From Flammulina velutipes (Eukaryota; Basidiomycota; Agaricomycetes; Agaricales; Physalacriaceae), in NCBI GenBank assembly GCA_011800155.1, contig JAALGH010000019.1, positions 83,206 to 147,205 on the forward strand: a stretch of 64,000 nucleotides of DNA, read 5' to 3'. Positions 42,301 through 54,089 of this stretch are shown here, in pieces. A model generated the notes under the pieces. That model was given only the letters and a program-made list of their open reading frames with translations, was not told the origin of the DNA and did not search any database. Every line of letters starts with the position of its first letter. Positions within the stretch are counted from its first letter, which is position 1. Made by a program: the position numbers and the translations under genes.

Positions 42301-45300
42301 CTAGAGGCTAGCATCTACCTGCAGCCACGGGTGGCGTAGGAGCCGTACGTCTTCCCACGAACGGTTGACTCGCGCCCGACTTTTCAACCACTCAATGCGC
42401 ACCATCCCGTCCATCTCGTCTTTAGCCATAGAATCCATTGCGCCCCCAACCATCCAAATCCACGAGAGCTCGAACGTTGAGCTTCCATACTCCGCTCTGT
42501 CCTTGTTCTGCCCAAGCCGCATCTTCTTTCTCGCCGGCATATCCGCTGCATTATCGATGTCGAAGACCTGACTGTTGAGGTCCCGGATGTCCTTGTCCTC
42601 CAATATCCGCAGAGTCTTCATCCAAGCGCCAGGGCCTCGGAGGAGCAGAAGCGTGTTTCGAGCCGTTCGATATTTCTGGACAACAAGCTGCTCGCGAGCC
42701 TTCAGGCGATGCAGGGCACTCCATGTCCGAGTTGTCTGCTTTTGCGAACGTTGGTTAAGTTGACGATAGTATGAGATGGAACGCCTGGAGCGGATGACGG
42801 TTCGTAACGTCTCGAGTGAATCGAAGCACTGTGCTTCACGCAGCCTTTCTTCCTTCTCCGCGACATTCCCCAGACAGCCTGTCCGCCTAGAAACCTCGTC
42901 CAGTTCCGAGGGAAGGAATATTCGCTCCCCTTCGATATCACCCTCGCGAGAACCCGAAAGCTCAGCGAGCCGAGCTGACACGCATGGCATGTACACCCGC
43001 TGCTGGCTGCGATATTGATTCAAGTGGCGTTGAAGCACCGTACGCTTCTCCTGTACGTCCTTGACGATACTCACCCTATGATGTACCCATAATTCAATTT
43101 AGAGGGTAATAGCGGGGCCCGCTATTCCAATTTAGACGGCTAATTACCGCCCGCAAGCTACCGCTTAAATTGAAATTTGGGAAACCCACTGATATAATCC
43201 CTAGCCTAGCCCGGGATTTCCCAATTGGGAGGGAATGATGCAATGGGCTGTAGCCCCAGGGGAATGCAGATCAGGGGAATGATAGCATTGATGGATTGAT
43301 GATGAGATGAGATGTGAGATAGCTGATGGGGGATTGATAGCAGGATACCAGGGTACCAGCATAAATGCTGGGCTATTGCCAGGACATAGGGTGGGGATGG
43401 GTGATGTATATAGAGGATATAAATTGGAAAGTCTTGTAAAGAGCAGGAATAGGTAGGGGCAGATGGTAGCTGCTGAAACCAGCAATGAACGATGTGTGGC
43501 GCATTTTTGACGAGGAGCACATACCTCGGATCCACCAGGCGTTGGTATGGCTGTATTCCCCTTAAAATTTAGTTGTGTGCAGCATAAAGAACCATGTAAA
43601 AAGACGAAGAACTGGCTGAGAAACAAGCCAAACATTATTGAAAATCCCTTAAAAAGCACCAAAAAGGGAGCAGCACTTTGCCCTCGTCTGGGGCTGACCT
43701 GGAACCACTTGTAGGTCGTCCAGACACCTTTGGGGCATTGTATATGTCACTCAGTTAGGTCCCCATGTCAACAGAACCCTTGGATATGATGAAAATGCCA
43801 AAAACCCGGACCACTCAGCTTGGGGCCACACTATCAACTTGCCATGACCTGGGGACACCTTATATTCGAAGATATATGTATATAATGCTCTAATCATGAG
43901 TTAGATGAGGTCTGGAGTGTGAAAAATGCGGTCAAAACCTTTGGTATACCCCAAATAATGTCCCCCAAGAAAGCACACATACCATCAACTTCCCCTGACC
44001 TCTGGGTCGTTCCAATGTGTTCTATTATTATTATAGATGATGTATTAGCACTCCATAGGTGTCCCCAGTATGTCAAAATGCGAATATAAGTGATACAATA
44101 ATTTCTATCCCCTCCTTCTACACCAAGAACCACCCCAACTATCACACATCTGAGAGGTGGACTATTGATTTTAACATCATACAATGTGTATTTAGCATCC
44201 CAGAATATGTCCCAGGTTGAACACCCTTCAATATAGAGCATGGACATTTGAGAATTAGTACAAAGATCATATTCTCACCATGTACCAAAGGGGTGTATCT
44301 TCGAGGTCTACCTGTGACCTGGGCCCCAAGATATCATCTATATGATGTCAAATGACTATTAGAACAGTCCTAAAGATGTAACTATGCGAACCAGTGGGTG
44401 TACTTGAGGAGGAAGGGTGAATAAGGGTTCACCTAGTATCATGAATGTTCGCATTTTGACATACTGGGAACACCTCTGGGGTGTTATTACATCATCTATA
44501 ATGATAATAGAACACATTGGGACGACCCAGAGGTCAGGGGAAGTTGATGGTATGTGTGCTTTCTTGGGGGACATTATTTGGGGTATACCAAAGGTTTTGA
44601 CCGCATTTTTCACACTCCAGACCTCATCTAACTCATGATTAGAGCATTATATACATATATCTTCGAATATAAGGTGTCCCAGGTCATGGCAAGTTGATAG
44701 TGTGGCCCCAAGCTGAGTGGTCCGGGTTTTTGGCATTTTCATCATATCCAAGGGTTCTGTTGACATGGGGACCTAACTGAGTGACATATACAATGCCCCA
44801 AAGGTGTCTGGACGACCTACAAGTGGTTCCAGGTCAGCCCCAGACGAGGGCAAAGTGCTGCTCCCTTTTTGGTGCTTTTTAAGGGATTTTCAATAATGTT
44901 TGGCTTGTTTCTCAGCCAGTTCTTCGTCTTTTTACATGGTTCTTTATGCTGCACACAACTAAATTTTAAGGGGAATACAGCCATACCAACGCCTGGTGGA
45001 TCCGAGGTATGTGCTCCTCGTCAAAAATGCGCCACACATCGTTCATTGCTGGTTTCAGCAGCTACCATCTGCCCCTACCTATTCCTGCTCTTTACAAGAC
45101 TTTCCAATTTATATCCTCTATATACATCACCCATCCCCACCCTATGTCCTGGCAATAGCCCAGCATTTATGCTGGTACCCTGGTATCCTGCTATCAATCC
45201 CCCATCAGCTATCTCACATCTCATCTCATCATCAATCCATCAATGCTATCATTCCCCTGATCTGCATTCCCCTGGGGCTACAGCCCATTGCATCATTCCC

Positions 45301-47969
45301 TCCCAATTGGGAAATCCCGGGCTAGGCTAGGGATTATATCAGCGGGTTTCCCAAATTTCAATTTAAGCGGTAGCTTGCGGGCGGTAATTAGCCGTCTAAA
45401 TTGGAATAGCGGGCCCCGCTATTACCCTCTAAATTGAATTATGGGTACAGCATAGGGTGCGATACTGGGTGTGTTCCGGTCTTCACAAATGAGCAGCTGA
45501 GATATTTGACGCCTAGAAGGGATGAGAATTGGAGGGAAACGACGAGACGAAAAACTTACTGAGTCTCCTCGATCAATAGTCCAAGTGCTATGAACGCACT
45601 GGCTGATGTGTCGTGTAATGGTGTGGTTGTCCGCGCGTCTTGTCGCTCTTTTTCCTTCATTGCATGCAATATTTTTGATTCTGACTCGTCTATCAAAAGT
45701 CAGCCTAGTGACGAAGCGAATCACAAGTGACTCACGGAGGATCGGTAGGAAATATGGATTAGGAAGTGATTGCTCTGCCTCCCATTGCACAACCTGTTTT
45801 GTCCATCGTTCGATGTCTTCCGCCGGCATTATTTCCGTGAACTCTTGATGAATGGTGCTCTGAATGTTGTATTCCCACAATGCGTTAGCTTCACGTTGGT
45901 GAAGGCTGCCGGCTAAAGACGGTGTCAGTTGAAGTAGAGTGCTTGACAAAAAAATTACGAACCCATGCCTGTCGTCTTCTCCCAATTATGCGCACTCATT
46001 CTACGATCCAAGATATCGTGACGGCTCCCTGGCAGCATCTCCTTCGTCGACGAGGCAGCATGGTTCAGACTGGACCATGTACGCTCAATGCCTTCCCCAT
46101 CCGTACGGCCCACACCCGGTTGAACATGCATGCTGAATTGGGACTGACAGTGCAAGTGGTGACCACGGCAGTGGCATTTGGGAACACCATACCCAAGTTT
46201 GATGTCGGGTGAGAGACGCTGCGCGGCTGGCAACGTCTCCATACGTTTCAGCAAACCGATGGACCATTAGCAGACGATGTCGTAAGAGTAAAAAAGTCGC
46301 TGAAGACCTGTATCCTTGGCGCCCGACGTCGCAATCCAATCCATGTTACAATACCTGGCCGTGGGTGAGAAGTTTTCTAGGCCAATAATGTAAGAACATA
46401 CCGCTCTCCTCATTGAAGATCTCCAACACCAAGAGGTCGGATCATCTCATGGCGTGCGCACACACACATCCCCACTCCTGTAGACTGTAGACCCGCGCTA
46501 TTCTTCGACTCAGCGTGCGCCAGCGTCTTAAAACCGCTGCAAGTGCTTATCTACGCGAAGTTGAGCTCATGGATTGATGGAAAGGAAACCGAAGACTTAC
46601 ATCGTTCTGCCTGGGGTGCTGCATCACCCAAGTGATATATTCCGCGGGAGGACAGAAATAGGCCAGTCCGGTATGCAAACCAGGATCGGCTGAGCTGAGT
46701 CGACGCAGATTGCTCAGTCGAAAGTTCGCGTCGAGAGCCAAAATCAACATATAGAGGAAGCTGGGTAACAGGGTCAAATGACGTCCGACAAGGAAGAAAC
46801 AGACGTACCTATCCTCTTTGGCGGACTTCCAGTCCACGGGAAGGTTCACATCGACGCGTGGGCAGGCAGGGCAAGGAATCGCCAACTCGCCGGGCTTCGT
46901 CGTCGATATGCCATCTGGTATGGCCCCCCGTCCCCCTCTTTTCATCATCTTCAAATGTCCGTATTGTCGGTTCATGCGGAGCAAAGACTTGTAGCGAGTC
47001 TGACGAGCGGTTAGAATAAGTTTGATATAATAGTGGTTACTCACCTTTGGGATATTGATCGCTAACGCGTCAGTCATCTTCGCCAAAGCATTATAATATT
47101 CGTAGATTGAGCATTTGCCCGAGGCTGCAAGCTTTTCGTATGTCTCCAACGTCCGGAAAGTGGTCCCTGTCTTAGGGTACCGCGTAGTCGATGGGAAGAT
47201 TTCTGCACGCAAAAGTTGGATGCGACGCGGTACCGAGTGGGAGCAGCCGCAAAAATCTGCATTTATCTTGGACAAGCCGTGTTCGTGGATGATCGTAAAG
47301 TCCTTGACGGGGATAGGATTCGAGCAATGTCCTCCATCGTTGTGACCAAACTGGACCCGTAATCCCAGCTGCTGAAGAGTCTGACGCTCGAAAAATTGGC
47401 CGTTCCAAAACTGTCACCATGTTAGACATGCTTCCCGTAGTCAATGAAAGCGTACCTTGAGACGATGGAACGGAAGACGACTGTGATTGTTGAGAACACA
47501 TTCACTGCATTCCAGCCTTGTTCCCCAGCAATCTTTACAGGCGTAAACCACTTCTTCCATAGTGCCACACGCGCATGCTGATCCGGCAGCGTCCCCCCTA
47601 CCCTCTAAGCGCACCATTTCGTATAGGAATTCTTGGGGCTGCCCATCTGCGACCCATTGCAACATGTTCTTATCCTGAGAACAATTTAGTACGTGTACGT
47701 GTCTTACAGGATAGTGAACAACGTACCGAGTTCGCGTATCTGTGCTTATATGGCTTGGGTGGAGGCTGCGATATTGAAGGAGTGAGGTCGATTGACGCGG
47801 AATTTTGGCCTTGGTCGATACGCGCACAAGGCACTGGAATAGAAGTGATATATCGACGTCCATCAGCGGATGTGGCCACTACGCGCGCGGGAAGAAAAGT
47901 ATCGTCAATGTCGTCGTCGTCCGCACGTACTGCTTTGAGGGTACATTTCTTGGTGGAGGCCTTCTTCAT
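42301..47969 (-). pseudogene. KDZ transposase copy E, interrupted and with stop codons
   Basis: Exon 1 starts at 47969 (MKKASTKKCTLKAVRADD). The CxC2 cluster follows (CACGTMEEVVYACKDCWG ... CSECVLNNHSRLPFHRLK, about 47590-47465). The catalytic D is in LALDANFRLSN (about 46730), the next in SYDIVC (about 46280) and the E in TDGEGIERTW (about 46085). Two in-frame stops lie in conserved motifs: TGA at 46412-46410 in GDLQ-x-GER, and TAA at 46269-46267 in DIVC-x-W. A 2,388-bp palindrome (43072-45459) splits a coding exon between NTPS and VKDVQEK. The C-terminal tail after VNRSWEDVRLL is missing. Not functional as it stands. Confidence 0.85.
43072..45459. mobile_element. Palindromic (foldback-type) element A, 2,388 bp
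   Basis: Two arms of at least ~950 bp mirror each other around a constant axis (coordinate sum 88531, with one 1-base shift nearer the centre), separated by a loop of about 450 bp. The ends read CACCCTATGATGTACCC and GGGTACAGCATAGGGTG. Direct repeats CGATACT flank it (43065-43071, 45460-45466). The 462-nt reading frame found on the two arms (43201-43662, 44869-45330) is identical in both. Arm frames show no protein-like features. The element sits in a coding exon of KDZ copy E. The superfamily is not certain. Confidence 0.9.
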
Positions 47970-48127
47970 GATGATGATGATCAACAAGCAGTATTGCCGT
48001 ATTTGGTTCAGTTGGTAAGTCAGGTGATATTCAAAGCACAGCAATACGATTTTGTAGCGACAAGAAAAATACAGATAGACTACGAAAACAAATATGACAG
48101 CAAATACAGCAAGTATGTAGTAGATTT

Positions 48128-48760
48128 TTAGTAGTTGGTATCGTCACGGATATGGGGGACATGCGCGGGGGGATTGACAGACTCCGGAACATCAACAGCA
48201 CGACGGCCATACCAGGGGCGACAGGGAGCGGCGTGATCATGTTCGCAGAAGCGAACCCCGTATGCTCCCTCGAAGTTCATGATACGGTGGGTAATGCGAT
48301 GGCGCCCCCAATTGTAATCCAACCAAACCATGATCTTCTAGGCAATGTTGTGAGTAACGCGACAAGATAAATGTGTGAGTAGAACTAACATCGACGAGCG
48401 CCTGGATACGCGGAATTTTCGTTACAAAGGTAGCCATATCCACGTTGGATTCAGAGTACTCGGAATCAGGGCTGGGCTCGAAGTCGTCGGGGAGGAACCA
48501 CGGGAACGTTTTGAGGAATATGGGGATGATGACTACGCGGCTGGTCAGTGATATACAGAGAGTAAAAGAAAAACACGTACCCCCATTGGCGTAGGCATCA
48601 GCGGACTCCCGACCACCTTCGTCGTCACACCTTTCCATATACTCCACCCAGAGTGATGAGAGCAGTTCCTTGCGTTTGCCAAAGAACGGTTGGCTAAGAT
48701 CGAATCAGTAAATGGTAAAGCAGCAGCAAAGAAAACTTACAATTTCGTGTCCGTCGCCAT
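48128..48760 (-). CDS. Family 1 short protein (N-domain only), four exons
   Basis: Exon 1 is short (ATGGCGACGGACACGAAATT). It joins across a 50-bp intron to QPFFGKRKELLSSLWVEYMER. The following exons give IIPIFLKTFPWFLPDDFEP, VTKIPRIQALVD and KIMVWLDYNWGRHRITHRIM, ending at 48128. The spacing (F/W-x-K-x-R-x-x-L-L, then F...F.W.LP.D.EP, then a helix and W...W/Y) matches the N-terminal domain of the large family 1 proteins at 27990 and 54740, but the HMG-like, linker and WW parts are absent. All junctions read in frame. Lies 159 bp upstream of KDZ copy E in the same orientation. Confidence 0.6.
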
Positions 48761-49159
48761 TGTTTGAAAAGAAAAGCTGCAGGACGATCAAAAAAATTTA
48801 TTGACTTAGCAGCGGAGTCTGAATAATTATAAGGTCCGACTTGTGAGCGCTGAGTGACAACAAAAAATCAACAAGATAATAGAATGATAAATACAGTACA
48901 AAGATGGCTATATATCAAAAATAAGATACTAGAATTCAGGACCCCAAGCGCTGTCCATATACATAGAACCCCTCACGCGGATATCCTCTGAACGAATCAT
49001 TGTGGCGCGACGTGCGTGTTCTGCGCGGACTGCGACAGCTATCCGAGCAGACTCCTCGAGGAGCGTGGCATACGCATTGCCATTTTCGACAGCAGCAGCA
49101 ACCCCGCCGTTTTCCTCGTTGTCCTCGACCTTGATGTCCTTGTCCTCCTCTTCCACCTT

Positions 49160-49245
49160 GACGTCGGCGTCATCCTCCATCTTGACGTCGGCGTCATCCT
49201 CCATCTTGACGTCGGCGTCATCCTCCACCTTGACGTCGACGTCCG
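49160..49245. repeat. Short in-frame tandem repeats coding VKMEDDAD
   Basis: About three to four units of 24-27 bp (core CATCTTGACGTCGGCGTCATC on the plus strand, given here in part) repeat with few changes. A second in-frame array of 18-bp units (about 49660-49765) codes for PAGAVV. Both are inside the acidic gene and keep its frame. Confidence 0.7.
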
Positions 49246-50443
49246 AGTCGTCTTCCACCGCATAGAGGAGGAGCTCGTCGACTTCCGACTCATCAGAGTC
49301 AGAAGACGAACACCTCGAAAAGCACCAGTCGTTGATAAAATGACGGACTTCGGCATCATAATCGACGTCGGAGGTAAATGTCTCCTCGTTGACTATGGCA
49401 TCCAAGGGATAGTGCGGGAACGACTCGTCATCGGAGTCGGAGCCAGACTCGGACGATGGGAACGGTATAGGAGACGATAGGTCGAATGGTGACATCAGAC
49501 CGTCATCCTCGAGGGAGGATAGTGTGGGCGCGGGAGATGCAAACTGGTATGGACTCTCAATCGAAGACACAGAGCTACTCTCTGGGGTCGGCGAATGAGC
49601 GGCCAGAGAATGGGATTGGCTGGCTGGCGTGAGTGAGCGGTCACGGTCGTCAGCAGGGACGGGAGCACCAACGGGGACGGTAGCACCAGCGGGGACGACA
49701 GCACCAGCGGGGACGACAGCACCAGCGGGGACGACAGCACCAACGGGGACGGCAGCGCCAACGGGGATGACACGCTTGAGGTTCCAGCTTGGACGGGGGC
49801 GGGGACGGATAGGCGATGGCTCTGGGACCTCGACAGTCTCGATGGTCGGAAGAGTCCATGGGGTCTTCGAGAAGAGAAAGAGGAATTTCGAGACGCCGTA
49901 GTTTAGCAGAGGCATCAACGTCCTCTGTTAATGGTTGAGTACATTGCACAATACAAATAAGTTAAAAAGTGACCCACCTCCATATCGGCAATCTGGCGAT
50001 CTTCAAAATCGTCCAAGGACTCCCAGACGATACGCCCAAGAGGGAAATCCATGCGATAGGCGATCTTGAGGCGCTCAAGATAGTCATCGACCTCGTCTTG
50101 GTTCCCACTCTGTCTCGCCAGGATGTATGCCCGGACGCGTGGCATGATCCAGCCACGTCCTGCAGAGAAAGAGACCTAAAACGACGCGTCAGACGCGTGT
50201 GGTGGGAAGATGAGAAAAACATTACCGGAGGAAGGACGGGAAGAGCGAGCATGTTTTTCTGTGGACGGTGACGGGTTTTGCGCGTCTTTTTTGGCGGCGG
50301 TGCAGGAGGTGGAGACTCTGCGTCGTCGCGCGTATTGGTAGCCTGATAACACAGTCAATACATGTCGAAAACGCGTAAACAAATTTACCTTGCGGATAAC
50401 CGGAAACGATAATTTGTTTGATTGGTAGGGCATCTTCGATGCT

Positions 50444-52936
50444 CACCTGTAGTCATAGAATTTCTAAAAGTGTTGGGTTGTATCCCAAAAAAATGATAGG
50501 TATTTGTTGGGTTCTATCCCTGTGGGATATATCCCAACTCAAGAGAGCTGGAAAATTGCCTTCTTTGGAGGAGATTAGATAGAGAACTGGGTGATTAGAT
50601 AGAGATATGCTCAAAGGAGTACCACTGAATTGATGGATTGATGAAGAGCAAGGAGGAGGAGAGGATGGGGAAATGTGGCCACATAGGGGGATGCAGATCA
50701 GGAACATTGATGTCATTGATGGGGAGGAAGGATGAGGATGGGGATGGGGGATGGATAGCAGGGCCTAAATGTGGCACCAGAATGCGCATTAGGCTATTGC
50801 CAGGGTATGAGGAGGGTGGGAGAGGGCACCTAGGGGTCAAAAAATCGAGCCCATTCTAACCATCTGCATTAGGTAGGGACAGCTAGCAGCTGCTGAAACC
50901 AGCAATAAAACGATGTGTGGCGCATTTTTAATCGGGGAGCACATACCTCGGATCAACCTGGGGTTGCTCTAGATGTCTTCTCCTTGAAAAATGAATGTGT
51001 GCAGCACAAAGAACCATGTAAAAAGACAAATATCTGGCTGAGAAACAAGCAAAACATTATTGAACATCCATCAAAAGTACCAAAAAGGGAGCAGCACTTT
51101 TCCCTCGCATTCTGGTGACCTAAAACCACTTGTAGATCGTCCATGGACCTTTGGGGCATTGCATATGATACTCAGTTAGGTCCCCAGGTCAACAGGATCA
51201 TTGCATTTGGTCAAAATACCCCAAAAACGCGCCACACATCGTCGAGCCAGCCCACCTGCTTGCCATCACCTGGGGACACTTTGTACTCGAAGATATATGT
51301 ATATAGACTTCTAACCATGAGTTAGATGGACCCTGGAGTGTGAAAAATGCGGTCAAAACCTTGGATATACCCCAAATAATGTTTCTCATGAAAACACATA
51401 CACCATCAACTTCCCCTGACCTCTGGGTCGTCCCAATGTGTTCTATTATCATTATAGATGATTAATTAGCATCCCAGGAGTCCCTACAGTGTGTGAAAAT
51501 GCGACTATTCATGCATATCCTTTTACCCTCTTTGCTTAATTATATACAGAAATCCTCATATCTGAGAGCTAGGATTCATTGGAAACATGTTTTTAGATGA
51601 TAATAAACATATTAGATCACTCAGTTCGTTCCCAAGCACTGTATATTTCAAAGAAGTTATAAATGTCTGAAAAATCAACATGTGTTCCTATCAAGTTATA
51701 GAGTAATAGGTCAAATATGCATATTTTGATGAAAGTTCGCATTTTGGGTATCCAGACTGATGAAGGGAAGGCTTAAAACTATATAGAAACATTATTAGAA
51801 CATATCTTAAGAGTCTACAGGTGAAAGGAAGTTGATTATATGTGTCAAAAGTGAATATCATAATTTGGGGTATATCATTAATATTCGCATTTTCACACAC
51901 TGGAGAGACTCCTGGGATGCTAATTAATCATCTATAATGATAATAGAACACATTGGGACGACCCAGAGGTCAGGGGAAGTTGATGGTGTATGTGTTTTCA
52001 TGAGAAACATTATTTGGGGTATATCCAAGGTTTTGACCGCATTTTTCACACTCCAGGGTCCATCTAACTCATGGTTAGAAGTCTATATACATATATCTTC
52101 GAGTACAAAGTGTCCTCAGGTGATGGCAAGCAGGTGGGCTGGCTCGACGATGTGTGGCGCGTTTTTGGGGTATTTTGACCAAATGCAATGATCCTGTTGA
52201 CCTGGGGACCTAACTGAGTATCATATGCAATGCCCCAAAGGTCCATGGACGATCTACAAGTGGTTTTAGGTCACCAGAATGCGAGGGAAAAGTGCTGCTC
52301 CCTTTTTGGTACTTTTGATGGATGTTCAATAATGTTTTGCTTGTTTCTCAGCCAGATATTCGTCTTTTTACATGGTTCTTTGTGCTGCACACATTCATTT
52401 TTTCAAGGAGAAGACATCTAGAGCAACCCCAGGTTGATCCGAGGTATGTGCTCCCCGATTAAAAATGCGCCACACATCGTTTTATTGCTGGTTTCAGCAG
52501 CTGCTAGCTGTCCCTACCTAATGCAGATGGTTAGAATGGGCTCGATTTTTTGACCCCTAGGTGCCCTCTCCCCACCCTCCTCATACCCTGGCAATAGCCT
52601 AATGCGCATTCTGGTGCCACATTTAGGCCCTGCTATCCATCCCCCATCCCCCATCCCCATCCTTCCTCCCCATCAATGACATCAATGTTCCTGATCTGCA
52701 TCCCCCTGTGTGGCCACATTTCCCCATCCTCTCATCCTCCATCTACATCAATTCCCCTGATCTTCATCCTGTCCTAAACGAGATAGATTGTACCTGGCCT
52801 TTTTGGCTATCTGAGCTGCTTACATGATACACCCAAAATGGACATAGCTCCGGACCACCTGGGATTCTATCCCTACAAATACCTATCATTTATCCCACCA
52901 GATCCCAGAACATTTGTAGAAATTCTACTACTAGGG
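50444..52936. mobile_element. Palindromic (foldback-type) element B, 2,493 bp
   Basis: Inner arms are nearly identical (for example 51198-51452 and 51937-52191, axis sum 103389) and extend to about 51510/51880 at the centre. The outer 450 bp are more diverged. The ends read CACCTGTAGTCATAG and, in reverse complement, CCCTAGTAGTAG. A 10-bp duplication flanks it: CTTCGATGCT (50434-50443) and CTCCGATGCT (52937-52946), 9 of 10 matching. Much of the arm is related to palindrome A, including a TGTGGCGC(A/G)TTTTT box. It splits the acidic gene between TKAS and KMPYQ. A 9-10 bp duplication would fit Mutator-like elements. Confidence 0.85.
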
Positions 52937-52984
52937 CTCCGATGCTTTTGTCTGCTGGCGAGTGGTGGAGGCAACCTTGGGCAT

Positions 52985-53357
52985 TGTGAAGTGATGAATG
53001 AGTAGAGATAAGGAATAAAAAACTGGAGGGAGAGCTTTATAGTCGCGAAATAAGGTTTATTCGACTCCGCCTTGTCTCTAGCAACTCAGCTGCCAGGACT
53101 TGTGCCCGGCAGTGAATTGGCAGCCTGGCAGCCTGGGAGCCTGCCTGGGACCATGGAAGCGTCGCAGCGAGGTACGACGCGAGAAGGCGCAAGGCGAAGA
53201 CATGTTTGACGTAAGAATTCCCGATACGGGCCTGGCACAGTGAGGCGGTAGGGCAATAGTCGAATTGAGCATCGGCGAGGGAGCGACTTACCCAGGCGGC
53301 GACATAGCATAGCACTAATAAACAAGAGCGTCAATGAAACCAGGAAATGACAATGAA
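52985..53357. other. Intergenic between acidic gene start and family 2 gene end
   Basis: Only overlapping minus-strand ORFs of 60-90 codons without recognisable features (53037-53334). The promoter of the acidic gene should be here. Confidence 0.3.
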
Positions 53358-54089
53358 TTACGACTGTTGGTACAAAAGACTACGGTCCTGCCTGGCAATG
53401 AGCATGGTCCCTTTGGCCCCGTGCTTCCGTAAGTCCATAACGTAGCCTAACATCGTCTCCATACGAGTGCGTATGGCGACGCCGTCGTGGTACATTTGGT
53501 GAGAGACGCCGCCTTCGCTACGAATCTTGTCGAGTTCCTGTTGGCACGAATCGACCCAATCCTGGAGTAGGTTTTCATGGGCGACGAGCTCAGCAAAAGC
53601 CTCCTCGTTGCTGCGATGCACCTTGAAGTTTCTGCAAATTGTTGAAGCCCAGCCAACGAGGGAGTTTCCAGAATCAGCGCGAAGCCTAGCGTCCAGTGCG
53701 CGCATGCGACGGAGGCTGCGATTCATGAGCTGTTCGTCGACAAGCCTGTCAGGAGGTGAGCGGTGCAACATGAAGGAGAACAACAACAGACTTGGGAGCA
53801 GTAGGTGGCACAGGAGCCTGTTGTCGACGCTTCCTGTCAAGTTTCGCCGCCTTCCGGTCGTACTTGTTCTTTGCTGCTTGAAGTCGCTCAGACCGATGGC
53901 TGCAAGTGTCGAGTGGTAAGAAACCAAGCCAGACAAATGAACCAAGAGACGCACTTTTCATAATCTCTGCGCTTCCGTTCACGAGCGGCCTCCTGACGCT
54001 CCTCCGTCGAGTGGTAGAGAGTTGGTCGTCCACGCTTTTTCCTACAAGGCCTGTCAGTTCGAATGGAGTGAGAGAGATATGCCATACAT
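53358..54089 (-). CDS. Family 2 basic protein, copy 2
   Basis: The basic arm reads KKRGRPTLYHSTEERQEAAR followed by ERKRRDYE. After an intron comes HRSERLQAAKNKYDRKAAKL, and after another DRLVDEQLMNRSLRRMRALD, then a helical C-terminus (SNEEAFAELVAHENLLQDWV, YVMDLRKHGAKGTMLI) ending RQDRSLLYQQS at 53358. Matching exons lie at 60091, where the end is KDRRLLYQQKV. By comparison with the other copies (MGRK...Y) the start codon appears to be split by an intron: AT at 54089-54088, G after the acceptor, giving MKKRGRPTLY. An alternative start is the ATG at 54085 (MAYLSHS), read without that intron. Divergent from the family 1 gene at 54740. Confidence 0.7.

Larger units (their letters stand above)
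48929..52984 (-). pseudogene. Acidic repeat-containing protein, split by palindrome B
   Basis: The start is at 52984 (MPKVASTTRQQTKAS). The frame then meets palindrome B and resumes at 50433 (MPYQSNKLSFPVIRK). Introns of 46-53 bp at about 50389-50343, 50226-50177 and 49975-49923 are in phase. The middle has GRGWIMPRVRAYILARQ and DYLERLKIAYRMDF. The C-terminal half has tandem PVGA/PAGAVV hexapeptide repeats, Ser/Glu-rich acidic stretches and repeated VKMEDDAD units, ending MDSAWGPEF. The region LRVQALAA...W of the gene at 61114 looks distantly similar to PRVRAYILA...W here. The downstream part may still be expressed from its own ATG. Function unknown. Confidence 0.6.

Noticed and set aside
43201..45330. 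Identical 153-codon ORFs on both arms of palindrome A (43201-43662 minus, 44869-45330 plus)
   Set aside because: The frame exists twice only because the arms are inverted copies. It has no protein-like features and the paralogous palindrome B does not keep it.
49002..49480. Plus-strand ORFs with Ser/Leu/Asp repeats
   Set aside because: Antisense images of the VKMEDDAD repeat region of the acidic gene.
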